A stretch of 64,000 bases of DNA from Monomorium pharaonis. Its lineage: Eukaryota; Arthropoda; Insecta; Hymenoptera; Formicidae. A model generated the notes under the pieces. The model did no database searches. It was not told where the DNA came from and worked only from the letters and a program-made list of their open reading frames with translations. Each line of letters starts with the position of its first letter. Position 1 is the first letter of the stretch. Shown here one piece after another: positions 39,261 to 53,730 of the stretch. The position numbers and the translations under genes were made by a program. Location: assembly GCF_013373865.1 (NCBI RefSeq), contig NC_050475.1, positions 20,320,358-20,384,357 on the forward strand, written 5' to 3'.

Positions 39261-40702
39261 TTCTTCGATAATGCCGCTTTAAGTTTAGCTCATTTTCAAA
39301 ACCAGTCTTTTCCGAGATCGAAGCCTAATGAACGCTCGTTAAGCATTAACTGGATTACTCGCAATGTTAGAAAACATTTCACATATATCCCACCTCTTAG
39401 TTTTTAAAAAATAAATGTTTGAAAAACTATTCTGAAAACGTTGAAAATATAGTGGATTAAGCTTCCTTTTTTTTATTAAAAAATATTTATTTCAACGTTT
39501 AAAAAACGTGTTTTCTGCTATTTGAAAAAAGTTTATTACAAAGTTAATTTTAAAATGCGTTTATTCCTGACAAAAACAGTACGTAAAATTAATGTTATTG
39601 TCATATAGAATCCAAGTAGTTATTTTTATGTACATACATATCATGACATGTAGCAATGACAATGTAGATTTCACACACTGTTTTTGTTGAGTTGCATCGC
39701 GTATTTTGCTTTTTGTCAATTGTTTTTTGCCTTTTCCACAGTTGTCAAGAATTTGAAGGATTTTTGATTATTTTTGTAATCATTTTATTTGGGGGGATTC
39801 TTAAGAGACCAAACTTAATTACTATATCTTTATATTTTCTTCTCTCTAAATATTATTCCTAAAATCTCCCTCGTGATAATAATAAAATTTGATAATAATT
39901 AGCTTATACAGCAAAATATATCCGAGATGTAATCAGATATCTTTGTGGTTACAATTTTAAATCAATTATTTTAAGATATATCTTATTGTCAGATATTCAT
40001 AGAGTTCTGCAGTACATCATAATACTTGATAAATAGATATCTCTGAAACATTTTCATATAATATGGTTGATATTACAATTAAACTTTTATTTATTTTATT
40101 TAAATTTGTTTCATATTTATTTTAAGATATATTTCATAACCAGTAAGGTAATTTATACAATATATCTTAAGATAAACTTATTTAGACTATTTTAAATATA
40201 AAAATTAAAGATAAGATTTAAATATAAAAGTAAATTTATTAAATATTATATTTGAGATAAAATTATCATGACTTTTTAGTATTTTTATCTCAGAAACATT
40301 TTTAAGATATCTTGACAGTGCTGTGCAATAGATATTCTAATACATAAATATCTTTATGCAAGATACCTCTGTTATATATTTTACTGTATAAGAAACTTAG
40401 GAGAAAATTTCTTGTTTTGAAATTGACAAGATAAAAATTTAACAAGCACCGGAGGAAACAAGACGTGAAAAAAGAACACGATTTTTGATAAAATTATACA
40501 CGAAGGAACAAAAAAGCAAAACAATAATTAATGCAATAATTATTTAGAATTTTCAAAATTGTTTCTTTCTAATATATTTCTTTAATCGTTGAATTTTTCG
40601 TGCTGGACTCATTGATGAAGTGAGAAAATTCAAGATAATTAAAATTTAATTTACAAAATTGTAAAACAACTTTTCAAACGATCCGTATTCCTAGCTTATT
40701 AT

Positions 40703-40753
<51 letters not shown>
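40703..40753. repeat. (CA)/(TA)n microsatellite
   Basis: ACACACAC passing into about 21 TA repeats. Confidence 0.95.
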
Positions 40754-40757
<4 letters not shown>

Positions 40758-43700
40758 TACCTACACAGATACATATACGAAATATGAATTTGACGGATGT
40801 CCCTATCTTTTCTCAGCCTTGCGGTTTTGTCGACATAAAAGGTAGACAGGTTTTTACCTTCGTCGAAAAAAAAAATAATTCCACAGAATAATTCATGAAT
40901 CCATGAGAATGTAACGAAAGACATACATTCAACAAGCAAATTTGAAGCATTTTTGGTTCAATGTCGAATAACTCGGTGAATAAAATTTCACAACGTTTAA
41001 CGTGTATGCAAATTAAAGATTCATAATTTTCAAAAACCGCATTTATGTGTGAGATTTTTATCGATGGAACTTTGTAAAGTTCCATTTGTAGCTGATTAAA
41101 AAAAAAAGTTATTTATTAAATTACCGATCTCAAGCTGGAGATTTCAAGCTGTAAAATGGTTTTTAAAACATTTTATTACGATTATTTTTGATATAATTAT
41201 GCCCTCTTGAATCCGCCTAATTTTGAGAGGCAGACTGGATGATGCTTGAGTTTTGCTTTCGAGTATAACTGCTCCGTGTAAACCGATAAAATGTTATTGA
41301 TAAATTTTACACAACAAAAAACAAGCTCGAACCAAAGTCCTAATTGGAGATCCTGTACGTTTCTATTGAAATTTCGTAAAAACCAAAAGAATATTTCAAA
41401 CAGATTAGAGCTCTGCTTCTTATGGAATCTTTTTATCTTACCTTTATTTAAACAGCGAGCGATGAACACGATCAGTGTCTGCACAGAACGATGATTTGTC
41501 GCCGTCGATTGGAGACTGATAAACAACGTTGCTCTTTTCCGGAACGATAAGTAAACTTCTCGTGGAACTAAAGCTGACTGTGGTCAACTGTGGTGTCTCA
41601 CGGATGACATTCGGTTTTTATGTATGCCGAGCATATGGGTGTCTCTCCCCGCCACTGTCTCCTCTCCCCACTTTATAAACGTTTAAGATGCGATTAATTC
41701 GTATATGTTTCAATAGACCTGAATAGATTTATATTCCTCTTATTGTACGCGCCGGAACAAGAGAATGATAAAAATGAATTATGTAAATAACATAAAAAAA
41801 ACTTATTAACTTGGGAATGGCCATGGCTTTACCTTCGATTCGAAGGTAATCCGTTCGTATAGGGTTGTTACGAAATGTATTTTACATATATTCATATTAC
41901 GTTACATATGTAGAGTTTTTAAAGGTTCAATAAAAAAATTGTTTTGAACGTTACTTATTACAATGTTTGTTTATAATTGTAATAAAGTTTGTAATTTGTA
42001 CTTTGTTAGTATTTTGTTAGTATATGAAGAATTCGGTAATTAATTTAAAAAAATTAAAAGTTAAATGATAAATAATTTTTAATTTAACTTAGTTAATTTC
42101 AAGTGAGTTAATTTTTTAATTTAGTTCTTTTAAAAATATTTAACTTTAATTTATTAAATTTTTCTTAAGTAAAAAGTTTATGAAAGTATAAAAAAGTACA
42201 TTTTTATATGAAAAACAATATTTTTTTGTTTTTTCTTATATAAATTCAATTTGCGTATAAAATACTAATTTTGGTAATTCATATAATATTGTAATTGTTT
42301 TGCTATTTTGAGTAATCAACTTTAAAAAAGGTTTTCTAAATTAACTTTTAAATTAATTTAATCTTAACTAAATTGTTTGTTCATATAACTTTTAATGTAA
42401 TTAAATTAATTTTACATGTTGTTAATTTTAATTCAATTTAATTTAAAAATATTAATCATTCCTAGTCAAGAAGTATTTCAAAATTGCAAAGAAACTTTTT
42501 AGCTAACTGGAAGAGAGACGATATCTCGAAATGTTTATTACCAATACAAAGTATCTTTATGTTACAGATAAGTTTTTGTGTAAAGATAGATAAGTAGTGT
42601 TACACGAATATGTTTTCAGTATGACTTGGAAGTTTATTGAAATACGAACTAATATACACTCGAATTTATATCTTGACAGATTTTGTTTAAATTATTGTCA
42701 TAAGTTCCATATCGTCATAAGTTTTCCTTTGTACCAAAGCAATTTGCTAATGATTATCTTATTTATCAAATAAATGTGATGAACTGGGGCCTTTAATGAG
42801 CATGTGGCTATGAAAGTGCTTGTCCTTCTAATTTGAAAAGTAAGCATTTTTTGTCATAGATTCGTTATATTTGATATGTGATAACGTCATAAAACTTGTC
42901 ATGTTTCAACCACAATATAATTACTCCTTGACATCAATGATCCCTGAACTGTTAGATATCATTGATCGAAGATTGCGACTTCTTACAGGTATCGACTCCT
43001 AAGAAATATTCCAGATTATATCTGTGTCTCTTATCGCGGTGAAATCTGTAGGAAGAATGGATTACACGGAGTTATTTTATTTAAATATCATCGAGGATGA
43101 ACCCACGATAAAATTATTCGATATCAAATATATCGGATATTTAAAAAAGCAAACATTTGCTGTATATATTAAATATAAATAATAATACACAAAATTTGAT
43201 AAAGAATATCTTAATTAAAAGATTCGCATCGCGAACAATGAAAATGCAATTTTGTGATATCGAAAGATATCACAAAATTATCTCATAATATCTAGATTTC
43301 AGCAAGCGCGACCCATCTTTAAGGGAAGTAAATTGTACGAACAATCATTTGTAAAAAAATCGCCGAGAAATTAATTTAAGGCGTGAAAGATATAGATAGC
43401 ATTGGGTGAAACTCGTGTATAATGTCACGTTTAATGTCACGTTCTTATTTATTACCAATTGTGGCTCAAATGAGGCTCAATAAAGCGTGGTGGTTGCATC
43501 AGAAGAGACGAGCGATGCAGAGTTGATTAAATCAGTTCTCAATTGGAAGTCGACTGATGTAATCTTCCTCTCGTGGCCGCTAAGCCATCGCAGATGTTCG
43601 TATCATCATGACTCTCACTATATGTCTATTATCAGTCACTATTCCGTTTCTAACTTATTATGTATCTTGCCCACAAGTAGAGTTCACCGATAACAGCGCA

Positions 43701-45483
43701 CTGAAAATGATTCACAGAAGCAACGTAGCTGAAATAGGCAAAATCATTTCAAAGAATGATTACATGCCAATATATGTACGTAAATAATGTATACAAATTT
43801 CATCTTATTGTTAGTTTCATAATACTGTTAGATATTATGTATTGTCGTACGTGAGACAAGTTTCAAAAAAATCTGTATGAATGATTCTAATATATATTAA
43901 CCCTGAATTATGGTACACATTTCTTTCTTACATTAACACTACAAAAATTTATGCACATAATTAGAACTTTATGTTTACTTTAGGTTGCGAGACATTAGAA
44001 TAAATACAAACTCTATTTTAATATAAAAATCTTATTAAATGTTATTTAAGCTATCAAAAAGTTAAAAACTACTAAACTTGAATTAGCATTTGGATGAAAC
44101 TTTACCCGCGATAGCATTATATAGGGTTACATAACAAAATTCGTAAATTGTGCTTATTAGCTTTATATTGGATAGCTGGTCGCCTCTTATTTGTGTTTTC
44201 GTGCTTTTTATATCGTATTATGATGCATTGAAAAATGAATTTGATAGTTATGAGATAATAATAACGGAGTTCTTGTTTCGAGAACGTAAAATTGATGAAT
44301 TCTTTCGCGGATTATGTAACATAAAGTGTACAAAGTGTAAAAGATAACATATACAGTAGTTTTATTTTTATACGTTACTATATTACAATATAATATAAAC
44401 AGGTGGTAGACGTCACATAAATTCATTTCAAATACAGCCATTGAAATCAACCTTCGCCATAGACATTCGTAATCAAATATATGCGTGAACAATCGTGCAC
44501 GTGTGCTCTGTACTTTTAATTGGAATAATCGCGGCGATTGTTATTAGAAATTTCAGCGATTAACGCAATTGCAAGACGGAGAACGAGTCGCCGTCGCGCC
44601 ATCGCAAGGCCGGAAGCCGCGAAAAGCAACGTTTTATTACATATTATCGCGGAGGAATGTATAAACGTTGCCATTTGTACTATTAATTTTACTTTTTACT
44701 TCTTTTGAAGATCCTTTTTTATATATTTAATTTGGATGCGGTTTGACACAAAGTGTACGTAAAAAATACGACCGTTCGGCAGGACAGATCTTAATTATTT
44801 CGTACACGGTCTCGTACACACGCGTAATTTCGAATAAAATTTATTATCGCCGTTTTGATTTGTTGGATATGTCCCTCGTTACACGGGGATGCATAAACTT
44901 TACTCTAAAAAAAGATAAGTAAAATTTACATGTTTATATCTTTCCGGCATGAATTAAGAGAGGATTATCATTTCGCTAAGAAAAGGCTATTTTTATGTAA
45001 TTTTTTTTGAAAACTATGTAGACAATTAAATTTTATACACATATAATACACATTTTATTTGTGATTGGAAATTTTTGCAAGTAAAAATAATAAAAATTAT
45101 AACAATTATAAAAAAATTATATACGAGCGTGCATAAAATTGCCTTTCATAAAATGCATATATTAATGATTTGAAATAAAAAAGTAAAGTGAGGTTATTCA
45201 TTTACGGATGCTTCATATCATTAAAACTGATTGTAAAAAACGAAACTTTTTTTAAATAATTTTGAGACGCGCAAACATTGCTTTTTCAAAATCGTCATTT
45301 TGAATCGACGGTGTTACGCATTAGAAGTAAAATAAAAAAATTAATATATTTTAATATATTTCTATTTATTTCAACGATAACCGAACATCCATAGATTAAT
45401 AAATTCATTTACTTTTTATAATTTTCATTATTTTTACTTACAAAAATTTTTAATCAGACATAAAATATGTATTATTAAAAGTT

Positions 45484-45578
45484 GCGCTAGGAGAGCGCGC
45501 TCTCAGCGCTATTGCATCATTCTATCTAAAGATAATGATAGAATGACGCAATAGCACTAATAGCGCGTACTCTGTAGC
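45484..45578. mobile_element. Hairpin MITE-like element
   Basis: Arms 45484-45526 and 45532-45578 are imperfect inverted repeats meeting at ATCATTCTATC and GATAGAATGA, with about 80 percent pairing by eye. They share GCGCTATT-type words. The centre resembles that of the element at 23762-23895. Confidence 0.5.
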
Positions 45579-46661
45579 TTAGATGTACAAAATTTAAATG
45601 GACCGCATAGTTTTCGAAAAAATTCAGATAAAAATAATTTTTTTTCCTTTACTTCTCGAAACGACAATCCTCCTTCCTTAAATTCGTCTCACGCGTTGTC
45701 AAAGGCGTAACACAGATGCAAAATTGTAAATCAGCAACGTATATAGCGATCTGCTATACGTGGAACATGGAATTCAAGTGAAGAGTCTATAGTGTCGTAA
45801 ATAGATAGATAAATACTACATATCAAAATTTACAAATAATCTTTAAATCGATATAAAAATCAGTTTCCACTCAATCCTTACAGCTAAAGTCTCATAAAAA
45901 ATATTGGAAGATGTTTGATAGTCTTATATCTGTCTGTGGAGAAATACTAGAAAAACTCGAGTCTAGGTAATACCTACGAGTCTGTAACACACATCTCCTA
46001 TCCTTCTATAGCGCATTAGAGTTTATACACTTCCTTTATAATGTAACAATAAATAAAATTAAAAGTCTGTACAATACTTGAACGCTTAAACGTTGCATAA
46101 TTATAAACTTAATTAAAAAATGCAATTATATATTTCTACAAATGTTAAGTACATGCTCTGAGTAGTTGTCGTAACAAGGTGTTCTTCATACCGAACTTGT
46201 TCAACACGCTGCTTGCGATTCAATAATCGTGTAACAACAATCGCAGAGAGAACGTTTCGTCGACGAATTAAGTACAGTGTCGTTCGCGCGACATCAAAAC
46301 CGACAATAGTTTTGATTTTAAAGCTGTCGATACGCCTCCCTGCAGGTATTATCTGTGATGTACATAACATCGCTATAATGTGTTCTACGAAAATATATAT
46401 ATATATGTGTATATATATGTATATATATCTAATAAAAAAATATCACGACCCTCGGGCTCGGATTAAACGCGCGACTCGAAAAATTGCGAAAGAACGCAGC
46501 GTTGAGTCTTCAAAAGAAATACTGGAAGATAATCGCGGGAATACATCCTCGTTCGTGTGCGAAGGATTCCGAAGAGCTCCGATGACATCGTACGTAACAA
46601 TAATAAACGTGAAGCGCAAGGACAAGGGAAACGAGGAGATTGTACGCGATTACGTGCGGAT

Positions 46662-49600
46662 TTACATGACGGTACAGCAGCTCTTCTCTGAGTGATTATC
46701 GCTCACGATCTCGCTGGTGTTCCCAGTGAAGCGCTGGGTGAAATCGTCGGTGTCGAGATCGGAATTGGAAATGGACGAGACCGGCATCGGGATGCCATTT
46801 CCATTTGCGTCTACGGAACCGGTGGATATGTGCCGGTTCTGCGCCCGTTTCTTCTTCAGATCCGACAGGGATTTCACGAAAACAACGGACACATGTATGT
46901 TGATCTTGCCGTTGTTGGTATCGGTGTCCGTGGAGTAAATCGGCGACTGTAGCTGCTGCTGCTGGCCGCCGCTGACCAGCGAATCAAGCCCTGTCACTGC
47001 TGTCAGGCAAATACGTAAATCCAATGTGCTACTTCCCGGTCAAACCGTGTGTCGACTTTTCGATCGACGCGATCGCCACTTTTCCGCCCCTTCACCTCAA
47101 CCCCACTTTCTATCCCTATGCGCACTGATTACAATTTTAAAAAAAGAAAGAAATAGGAGAAAAACCAAAGGTGTGTCAACTCTATGAGTTTTCTCATGCG
47201 CTAAGCATGGCATGCTTTCAGCAACAAGCGTTTCGGAAACATTGCACCAAGAAGGACCATCATATGCACATATCGGTGTGTACGTACACAATATTGTTAC
47301 TAAACGATTCAACGGTCGCGCAAGCAAAATCAATGGATACACAAGAAGAAAAAGAGATAGAGAGAGATAGAGGAAGAAATATGATAAATACAGCCGTTAC
47401 GTTACACAAGAACAAAGAGTGTTGTTCAACGGCTATGATATATCTGTACGTTTTCGTATTTTGCTACAATGGGATTTTTTTCCAACGTTTGGATTGCGAC
47501 CAATCTAATCGTACACTCAGAGAAAAAGTTTAGTATTAGCAACTATAAATTTATAAACAAATGGCACTTCAACTATCTTATGTTTGTAATAAAAACAAGT
47601 TATATGAATTAAGAAAATATATAATAGCTATTTTCCAGTTAGGACACACTGACATTATAAATTAATAATTACGTAAATAATGTTGCCGTAGTAATACAAA
47701 CTATTTTTATAGTTATTGTAACTAAAACTATTGTTGCAATAACTAGTTTATGAAACTAGTTTATCAAACTGTGTGTAATAATTCTTCGAATAAAACTTGT
47801 AGTTGTAGCACCTTATAATTGCTATGACTATGGAATTTTTCTCTAAGTGTAGTCCAATGTTGGACAAAATTTAATTAATTTAACGATTACACAGAAAAAA
47901 CTTTACTCCTCAAGATCATAGAATAATATAATCTTCAGAAAATTTTACTATAATTTCAATAAAATTGAGTAAAATTTCACCAAAAGTATAATTCTTCGAA
48001 ATCAATGTTATCTTACGATTATTTTGAAGATAAATTCTAAGAGAAAATTCTCTTTGTGTAAGTACGACTAAAAATTTAATTCTTGATTATAAGTGCTTAA
48101 AATTTGTTTAAAATAACTTTTAGATATTAATCAATAAAATAAATCAACTAAAATAAATTATTATATGTAATCGCGACTAATTTAATTAATTGATAGAAAA
48201 TAATAAAGCATTGCTGATTAAAAAATCTATTATTAATTATTAATCTAGTTATTTAATTAGTCTCTGGTATCATAGCATTAATTTATAACGGCGATTAATA
48301 TAATAAAATAATTTATCGACCATTAAATATCGACTTAAATATCTTTTCAATACAATAAATATATTTAACAAATTCGTAATTATATAGTTAATTTTTAAAA
48401 TATAATTAATAATTTAAATATTAATGATTAAAAATTAATAATCACCAAATAATTATATTTTCTTTTAATTAACAATGTTTTATTTATTACAATCATTAAA
48501 TAAATTATAATATATTATTAATTCTTAGTAGATAACTTTATATGAAAATTTAATCAATTAATTATATTAAATCATTTGATTAATTCCATTAATTGATTAT
48601 TGTAACATAATTGTACATTTTTTTAATTTTTAGTCAAATTATTTTAATTAATAAATAAATTAATCAAGTAATGTCCAACATTGAATCATACTCATTATCA
48701 TTAAAGATCGTAATTTACTATCGAATGAAATACGGTATGAATATTTTTTTCTAGAGCACTGTTGCATCGTTTAGAAAACGCAAGCATAAATATCCGTTTC
48801 CGTAATTCGTCCACCAATGCCTCGCTTTCGGTATATCTGATATGTTTTTCTTTTATTTCTCGAATTGACTACTTTAATAAACGGAGCAATGTGTGTATGT
48901 GTGTGTGTGTGTGTGTGTATATATATGTCTGATCCCTCATTACTTACTCCATTGCATAATACAATGGATACGAAGCATTCATCGAGTAGCAGAGAATTCG
49001 CTACCAATTTTCAATACGAAGTAGAACTTGACGACAGATATACATAAAAATTTGTAGAACTGCGATCAATATCTTAGGTCATGCTTTAGGCTCAAAACCC
49101 GTCTGTTATATACTACAGACGCATATTATCCGGCAAAATATTTAATATCAAATAATCATCTAAATATACACGGCGATTCTTAATTGGGTTTTGGTTTTTT
49201 TTTCTTGTTTAAAATTCTCTCAATGCTCTCGTGATATGTAAATGGTCAATTGCTGACAGTCTCCTGGACTGGAAATACTGGAAATTTGATCTTAAATGCT
49301 TTTTTTGAATATATAAATTATATTATTACTGTATTTTATCTAAATTTTTGAGAAATCTTATTGCTGTAATATTTTATTAAAACTAAAACTTCAAAAAAAA
49401 AAAGCCTTTAAGATTGGATTTACAATATTTAGAACACTGCCAATAATTGGAGGCATTGACGCTAATCGAGAATCGTCCTGTATACTTTTATTCTAGAGAA
49501 AACTTGCGCATCGTACAATATATGTATAAAGAATGTAGAATAATAATATATCTGTTGATGCTACTTATTGTGCGTTCTACTAGCATGATATATATAGTTC

Positions 49601-52600
49601 TCTAAATTCGATTAGGGTTCCAGTTTATGTAAGAAACAATTTGAGACATATCTATAATAAATACCACATCATCGTTTGATTATTATTCTATTTTGCGCTC
49701 GGTGGCCGCTAAGCTTTGCTAAAGCGGTCACAAAGATACGCTAAGGAAGCCAGTATCATTTAGGCCTTGCCAAAGAGATTCGATATGGATACAAAGCGAA
49801 ATGTATATGTGTGTATGTATGCGTTTTAACATGAGAACAGCTTTCAGAGAGAAAAATGCATTGTGTATGCGCAGCACACGTAGATATACGTTTTACGTAC
49901 ACCATGAGCAAAACGTCTGGCGCAGTATGATATGTATGATACGAAAGAGATAACGCAATTAAATGCATCATAAAGATCATGAAATGTATATAATAATTAA
50001 AGAAATAGAAAAGTGACGTAGAAAACTAACCTCGCAATTATTCAGGAGCACGCAGTAGTGAAAAGAAAAAAAAGCTGGTAAATAATTGACAGCTAACACA
50101 ATGAATTCGACAAAGTACATATATGGGATTTTGCAATCAGCAGATTAATACATATATAATTTATATATTTTATCTGTTATATTTAATATTGTCTTCTATC
50201 AATGTTTTATATATATGTATATAAAATTTCTTCATTAATGTATAAAGATATAATAAAGATGCGCTCTTGTCAGACTTAACGAGGACCTGTCAGTTGTTAG
50301 TACGATTAACCAGTCTATAATAATCATTTTAATTTTATTTTCTCTTTTTTTGCCACAATAATTTTTTGCAATTTTTAATGGACGTATAGCTTATAACATA
50401 TATGTATAAAAATTTAAATACAATCTTCAAATATTATGCTCGCGTTAACTATGTTTCGGGCATTATAAATTATAAATGAGCATGATGTATATATGTGTAA
50501 TTCTTGAATCACATAATCAAGGTACATATTTTTGCGAAGTTCCTTCGCATAAAGCTACTATTTACCACAATAGTCTACTGAACCACAACCAATAGCAAGC
50601 AAGAATACATTTGGAATGTACCTGAATCTTTATCAACATCTTCGTGGAGAAAAGACTCGTTGTCTTTTCCTTCAGGACCTTTCCGCACGGCTGGAGTCAG
50701 CGCGCCGGAATCAGTCTCGTGGTCCCCTACTTCCTGCGTACTATTCTCCAACGGCGGAATATTAGTAGGCGTAGGAGTGCTAACATACTGAGAAAAATTT
50801 TTCCTTGTTAATTTTGATATTTATTTACACATCTTAAACAGCTCAATCTTAAGGAGATTCTGTAACTTAAACAAATGAAGGACAGTTACACGACTTTTCC
50901 TTCATATATACCTAGCAAAATGCATGCAATATGTTAACAGATTGGCAACAGATTTCAAAAGACGTTAGTAATTGGCATCCGTTATTTCAACAATATGCTT
51001 TATGACTTACTAACAGAGCCTGCTCACAGAATCTGACAGCAAATTTATTAGAAAATCGAGTAAGAACTGCGCAGGCATTTTGGCGCAGGCAGCAAAAAGC
51101 GGAAGACGCAAATTTTGCTCAATTACCGTTTTTAATCCGTTGGCGTAGCAAGTAAGATAGCTTTGACGGCAATTTGTTGCCTTTCTGGCTGCAAATTGAT
51201 TCATCATATTCTGCTAAAAATTTGTCTTTACAGGCTTTGCTATCTGGGTACCTTTTAACAAAAGAGCTATTGACATTCCGTTTTGAAAATAACAGATAAT
51301 GTACAAAATTTAAGCAATAAAATCATTATTTGTTACTTAAAAATATTTTCTTTATAATAGTAATAATTATTTATATTCAAAAAATTGTAGAATTTATGAA
51401 TATTTTATACTTTTACATAAAAATGATATGGTAAAACTTAATTTTTTAAATATTAGTACATTAATTCTAACCAACCGTAATATGTTGAACATATCAATGA
51501 GTTGTAAATCGCCTAACGGTCAGCATCGGATCTTAGTGATGGATATAATTCTTTTATTAAATTTAATTTTCTTAGCTTTATTTTAAACTGCGATAGAATT
51601 CGTCAGACTTAAGACACAGTAACTAAGCTAAATTTCGATGCTCAAGAGCATATATGACTATATACATTAATTATAAGTTTATTCCCCAAATTTAATAAAG
51701 TTTTTATATTACGTGAAAAGATTCGAGAACCTCCTTAATTTGCATCTCAAAAAAAAAAAAAAAAAAAAAAAATAGAGAAAATACGTAAAAAATTTTTAAT
51801 TTGTATCATACCTGTTGCGCTTGTAACCTCAAGCGCGTTTCTTCTTGGGCATCTTTTTTCGTAGTGAGGACTTTATCTCGAATGGATGTTCGACGTACGC
51901 TTTGCGTCCGCGTGTTTATACTTTGCGATCTGCGTACCCTACGTCCTTGCGCTTCGCGAAGTCGTTTACTTTCCTGTTCAGTTTTCAATTCCACTATCCT
52001 CTCTCTAATTTCTGGATCTTCGCATATATCTGTGACACACAGATATATTAAAATACAAAAAAATAAAGTAATAATCAGAATAGATTAGTAGCTCTTACCC
52101 GCTGGAGTTTCATCGTGCTTATTTTTTGCGTTTAAGTCTGCTCCATTTTGCACCAATAATTCTAGTACTTCCAACTGTAACACAAAATTGTATATGACTT
52201 AAAAACTAACATTTAAATTAAAATATTAAGATGCTAAATAATTGTAACAAGTATTTATAATATAATAGAAATATAATTTTATTTCATAATTTATGTTACA
52301 AAAAAGGAATAACTCAACAGGTTTATGCAAATTTTATAAAAGAACTTTTAGATTTTTCGAGAATTTTACTCAAAATTCCAGTAAGATTATATACAAAATT
52401 GATTGCTAATCAATGATCGACATTGGTATTATTAAGAAATTGCGTTAAAGAAACAATTGTCAGAAAAAATAAAAGAAAAAATATAGAATTTAAATTTAAA
52501 AGTAAAATTAAAAATTTTTGCTGATTATCATAAAAATATTAAAATAATGATTTTCAACATTAAAAAACAAATTCTTTGAAAATCCCAGATTTATTTGATA

Positions 52601-53730
52601 GCAAATATTCTATTAAAATAAACTTACATGTCCCCAACATGCAGCTGCGTGAACTGGTTGCCACTTGTCATTGTCCTCTACGTCTGTCGATACATGTTGG
52701 TCAAGAAGAAATTCTACAACTCGTAAGTACCCATTTGCTGCTGCTATATGAAGCTGTAATAAACATTAATTGATTGTAAATGTAAATGAAAATGTAAATA
52801 GTTCATTAATTTAGTTCTCTTTTCTTAAATCAGAGTCTGTATGAAATACATACAGGCGTGGCACCTTGATGATCTTTATATTCAAGATCACCTCCTAAGG
52901 AAGCAATTTTTTGCAAATCGCGTAGCATCTGGACTTCAGTTGAGGCTCTCGTTTCGTCTATTAATTCTTGAGTGACTCCTCGCCTTGCCATCTCTCCTGT
53001 GTTTTGTAAAAATAGAATTTATATAAATACACTACATTACTATTCGCATTGTAATGCATAGAAGCATTCTTCAATCTTCAAATAGTAACAAAACATTGTA
53101 GCTTAAACAGATTCTATTACCTTCGATACAGTCCAGAGTTTTCTCGTCCTCACAAATGTCGTACGGCATGTTGCCATCAGCATTAACGGCTAGTAAATTT
53201 GCACCTCTGGCAATGAGGTATTTGACTAAATGCAAGTGCCCGCACGTAGCAGCGGCGTGTAGCGGCGTCCACTTCTCGCTATCCTCCGCATTTACGTTAG
53301 CACCGAATTCAATGAGTAGCTTCATCATTTCTTCATTATCATCTATGCAACACTGATGTAGTGCCGTCAGACCGTCCTCATTCGTCGAGTCAGGATTCAC
53401 ACCCTTCTTCAAAAGCCTTCTTACTGGAAAGAGAGAGACAAACGTCGATGACACAACAGCACACCAAATAACATACATTTCGTATGTTCGAAATCTCTTA
53501 CCCTCGTCGATGTCATTTCTCGCAGCGGCTTCCAATAACATAACACTGTCGCTAAAGTATATGTGACGTTTATTACTCGTGTGCCTGGTCTGGTGCCGCA
53601 ACCATTCCTTCTCGCGCTGTCTCCACACCTTCAGCTGCTGAAGCCGACGATGACGCGCCAGGTGCAACCGCTCCTGCGTGGTCAGTCTTTCAACGTGCAC
53701 CATCTCCGCCACCAGCTCGGAGTGCTCCAT
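46662..53730 (-). CDS. Protein phosphatase 1 regulatory subunit 16 family (TIMAP/MYPT3-like)
   Basis: An ankyrin-repeat targeting subunit of protein phosphatase 1, expected at membranes. Eight exons in transcript order, 53730-53502, 53423-53121, 52996-52854, 52753-52628, 52174-52099, 52029-51812, 50787-50622 and 46999-46662, join in phase to 532 residues. An N-terminal coiled coil (LTTQERLHLARHRRLQQLKV) precedes KRHIYF, the position of the PP1-binding RVxF-type motif. Two ankyrin blocks follow: DGLTALHQCC, KWTPLHAAATCGHLHLVKYL, and after a spacer HIAAANGYLRVVEFLL, KWQPVHAAACWGHLEVLELL. The protein ends KSCCTVM, a CaaX prenylation box with an adjacent cysteine, as in vertebrate PPP1R16A/B. A 5'UTR acceptor at 53766-53767 means the promoter is further upstream. 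Intron 7 is 3.6 kb. Confidence 0.9.
48891..48927. repeat. (GT)n-(AT)n microsatellite
   Basis: GT repeats followed by AT repeats inside the long last intron of the PPP1R16-like gene. Confidence 0.9.
51749..51772. repeat. Poly(A) tract of 24
   Basis: A pure run of 24 A within intron 6 of the PPP1R16-like gene. It may be the tail of a decayed retroposon, but no body or flanking duplication was recognised. Confidence 0.85.

Larger units (their letters stand above)
39261..46661. other. Large spacer, no supported gene
   Basis: Over 7 kb of mainly AT-rich DNA. It holds ATATCT-rich degenerate repeats (39915-40390), a TA microsatellite (40703-40753), two open minus-strand frames of about 90-110 codons at 40813-41526 that match nothing I know, a direct repeat of AATGTCACGTT near 43425, a GC-richer patch at 44520-44650 without an open frame, and a hairpin element (45484-45578). 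It may contain enhancers or noncoding RNA, but none can be supported from sequence. Confidence 0.45.

Noticed and set aside
40813..41526. Two minus-strand frames of about 90-110 codons
   Set aside because: No recognisable family and no splice partners. Isolated frames of this length occur by chance in several kilobases of spacer.
46213..46695. 160-codon plus-strand frame overlapping the PPP1R16-like 3' end
   Set aside because: Partly antisense to a well-supported exon and through an AT microsatellite, with no family features.
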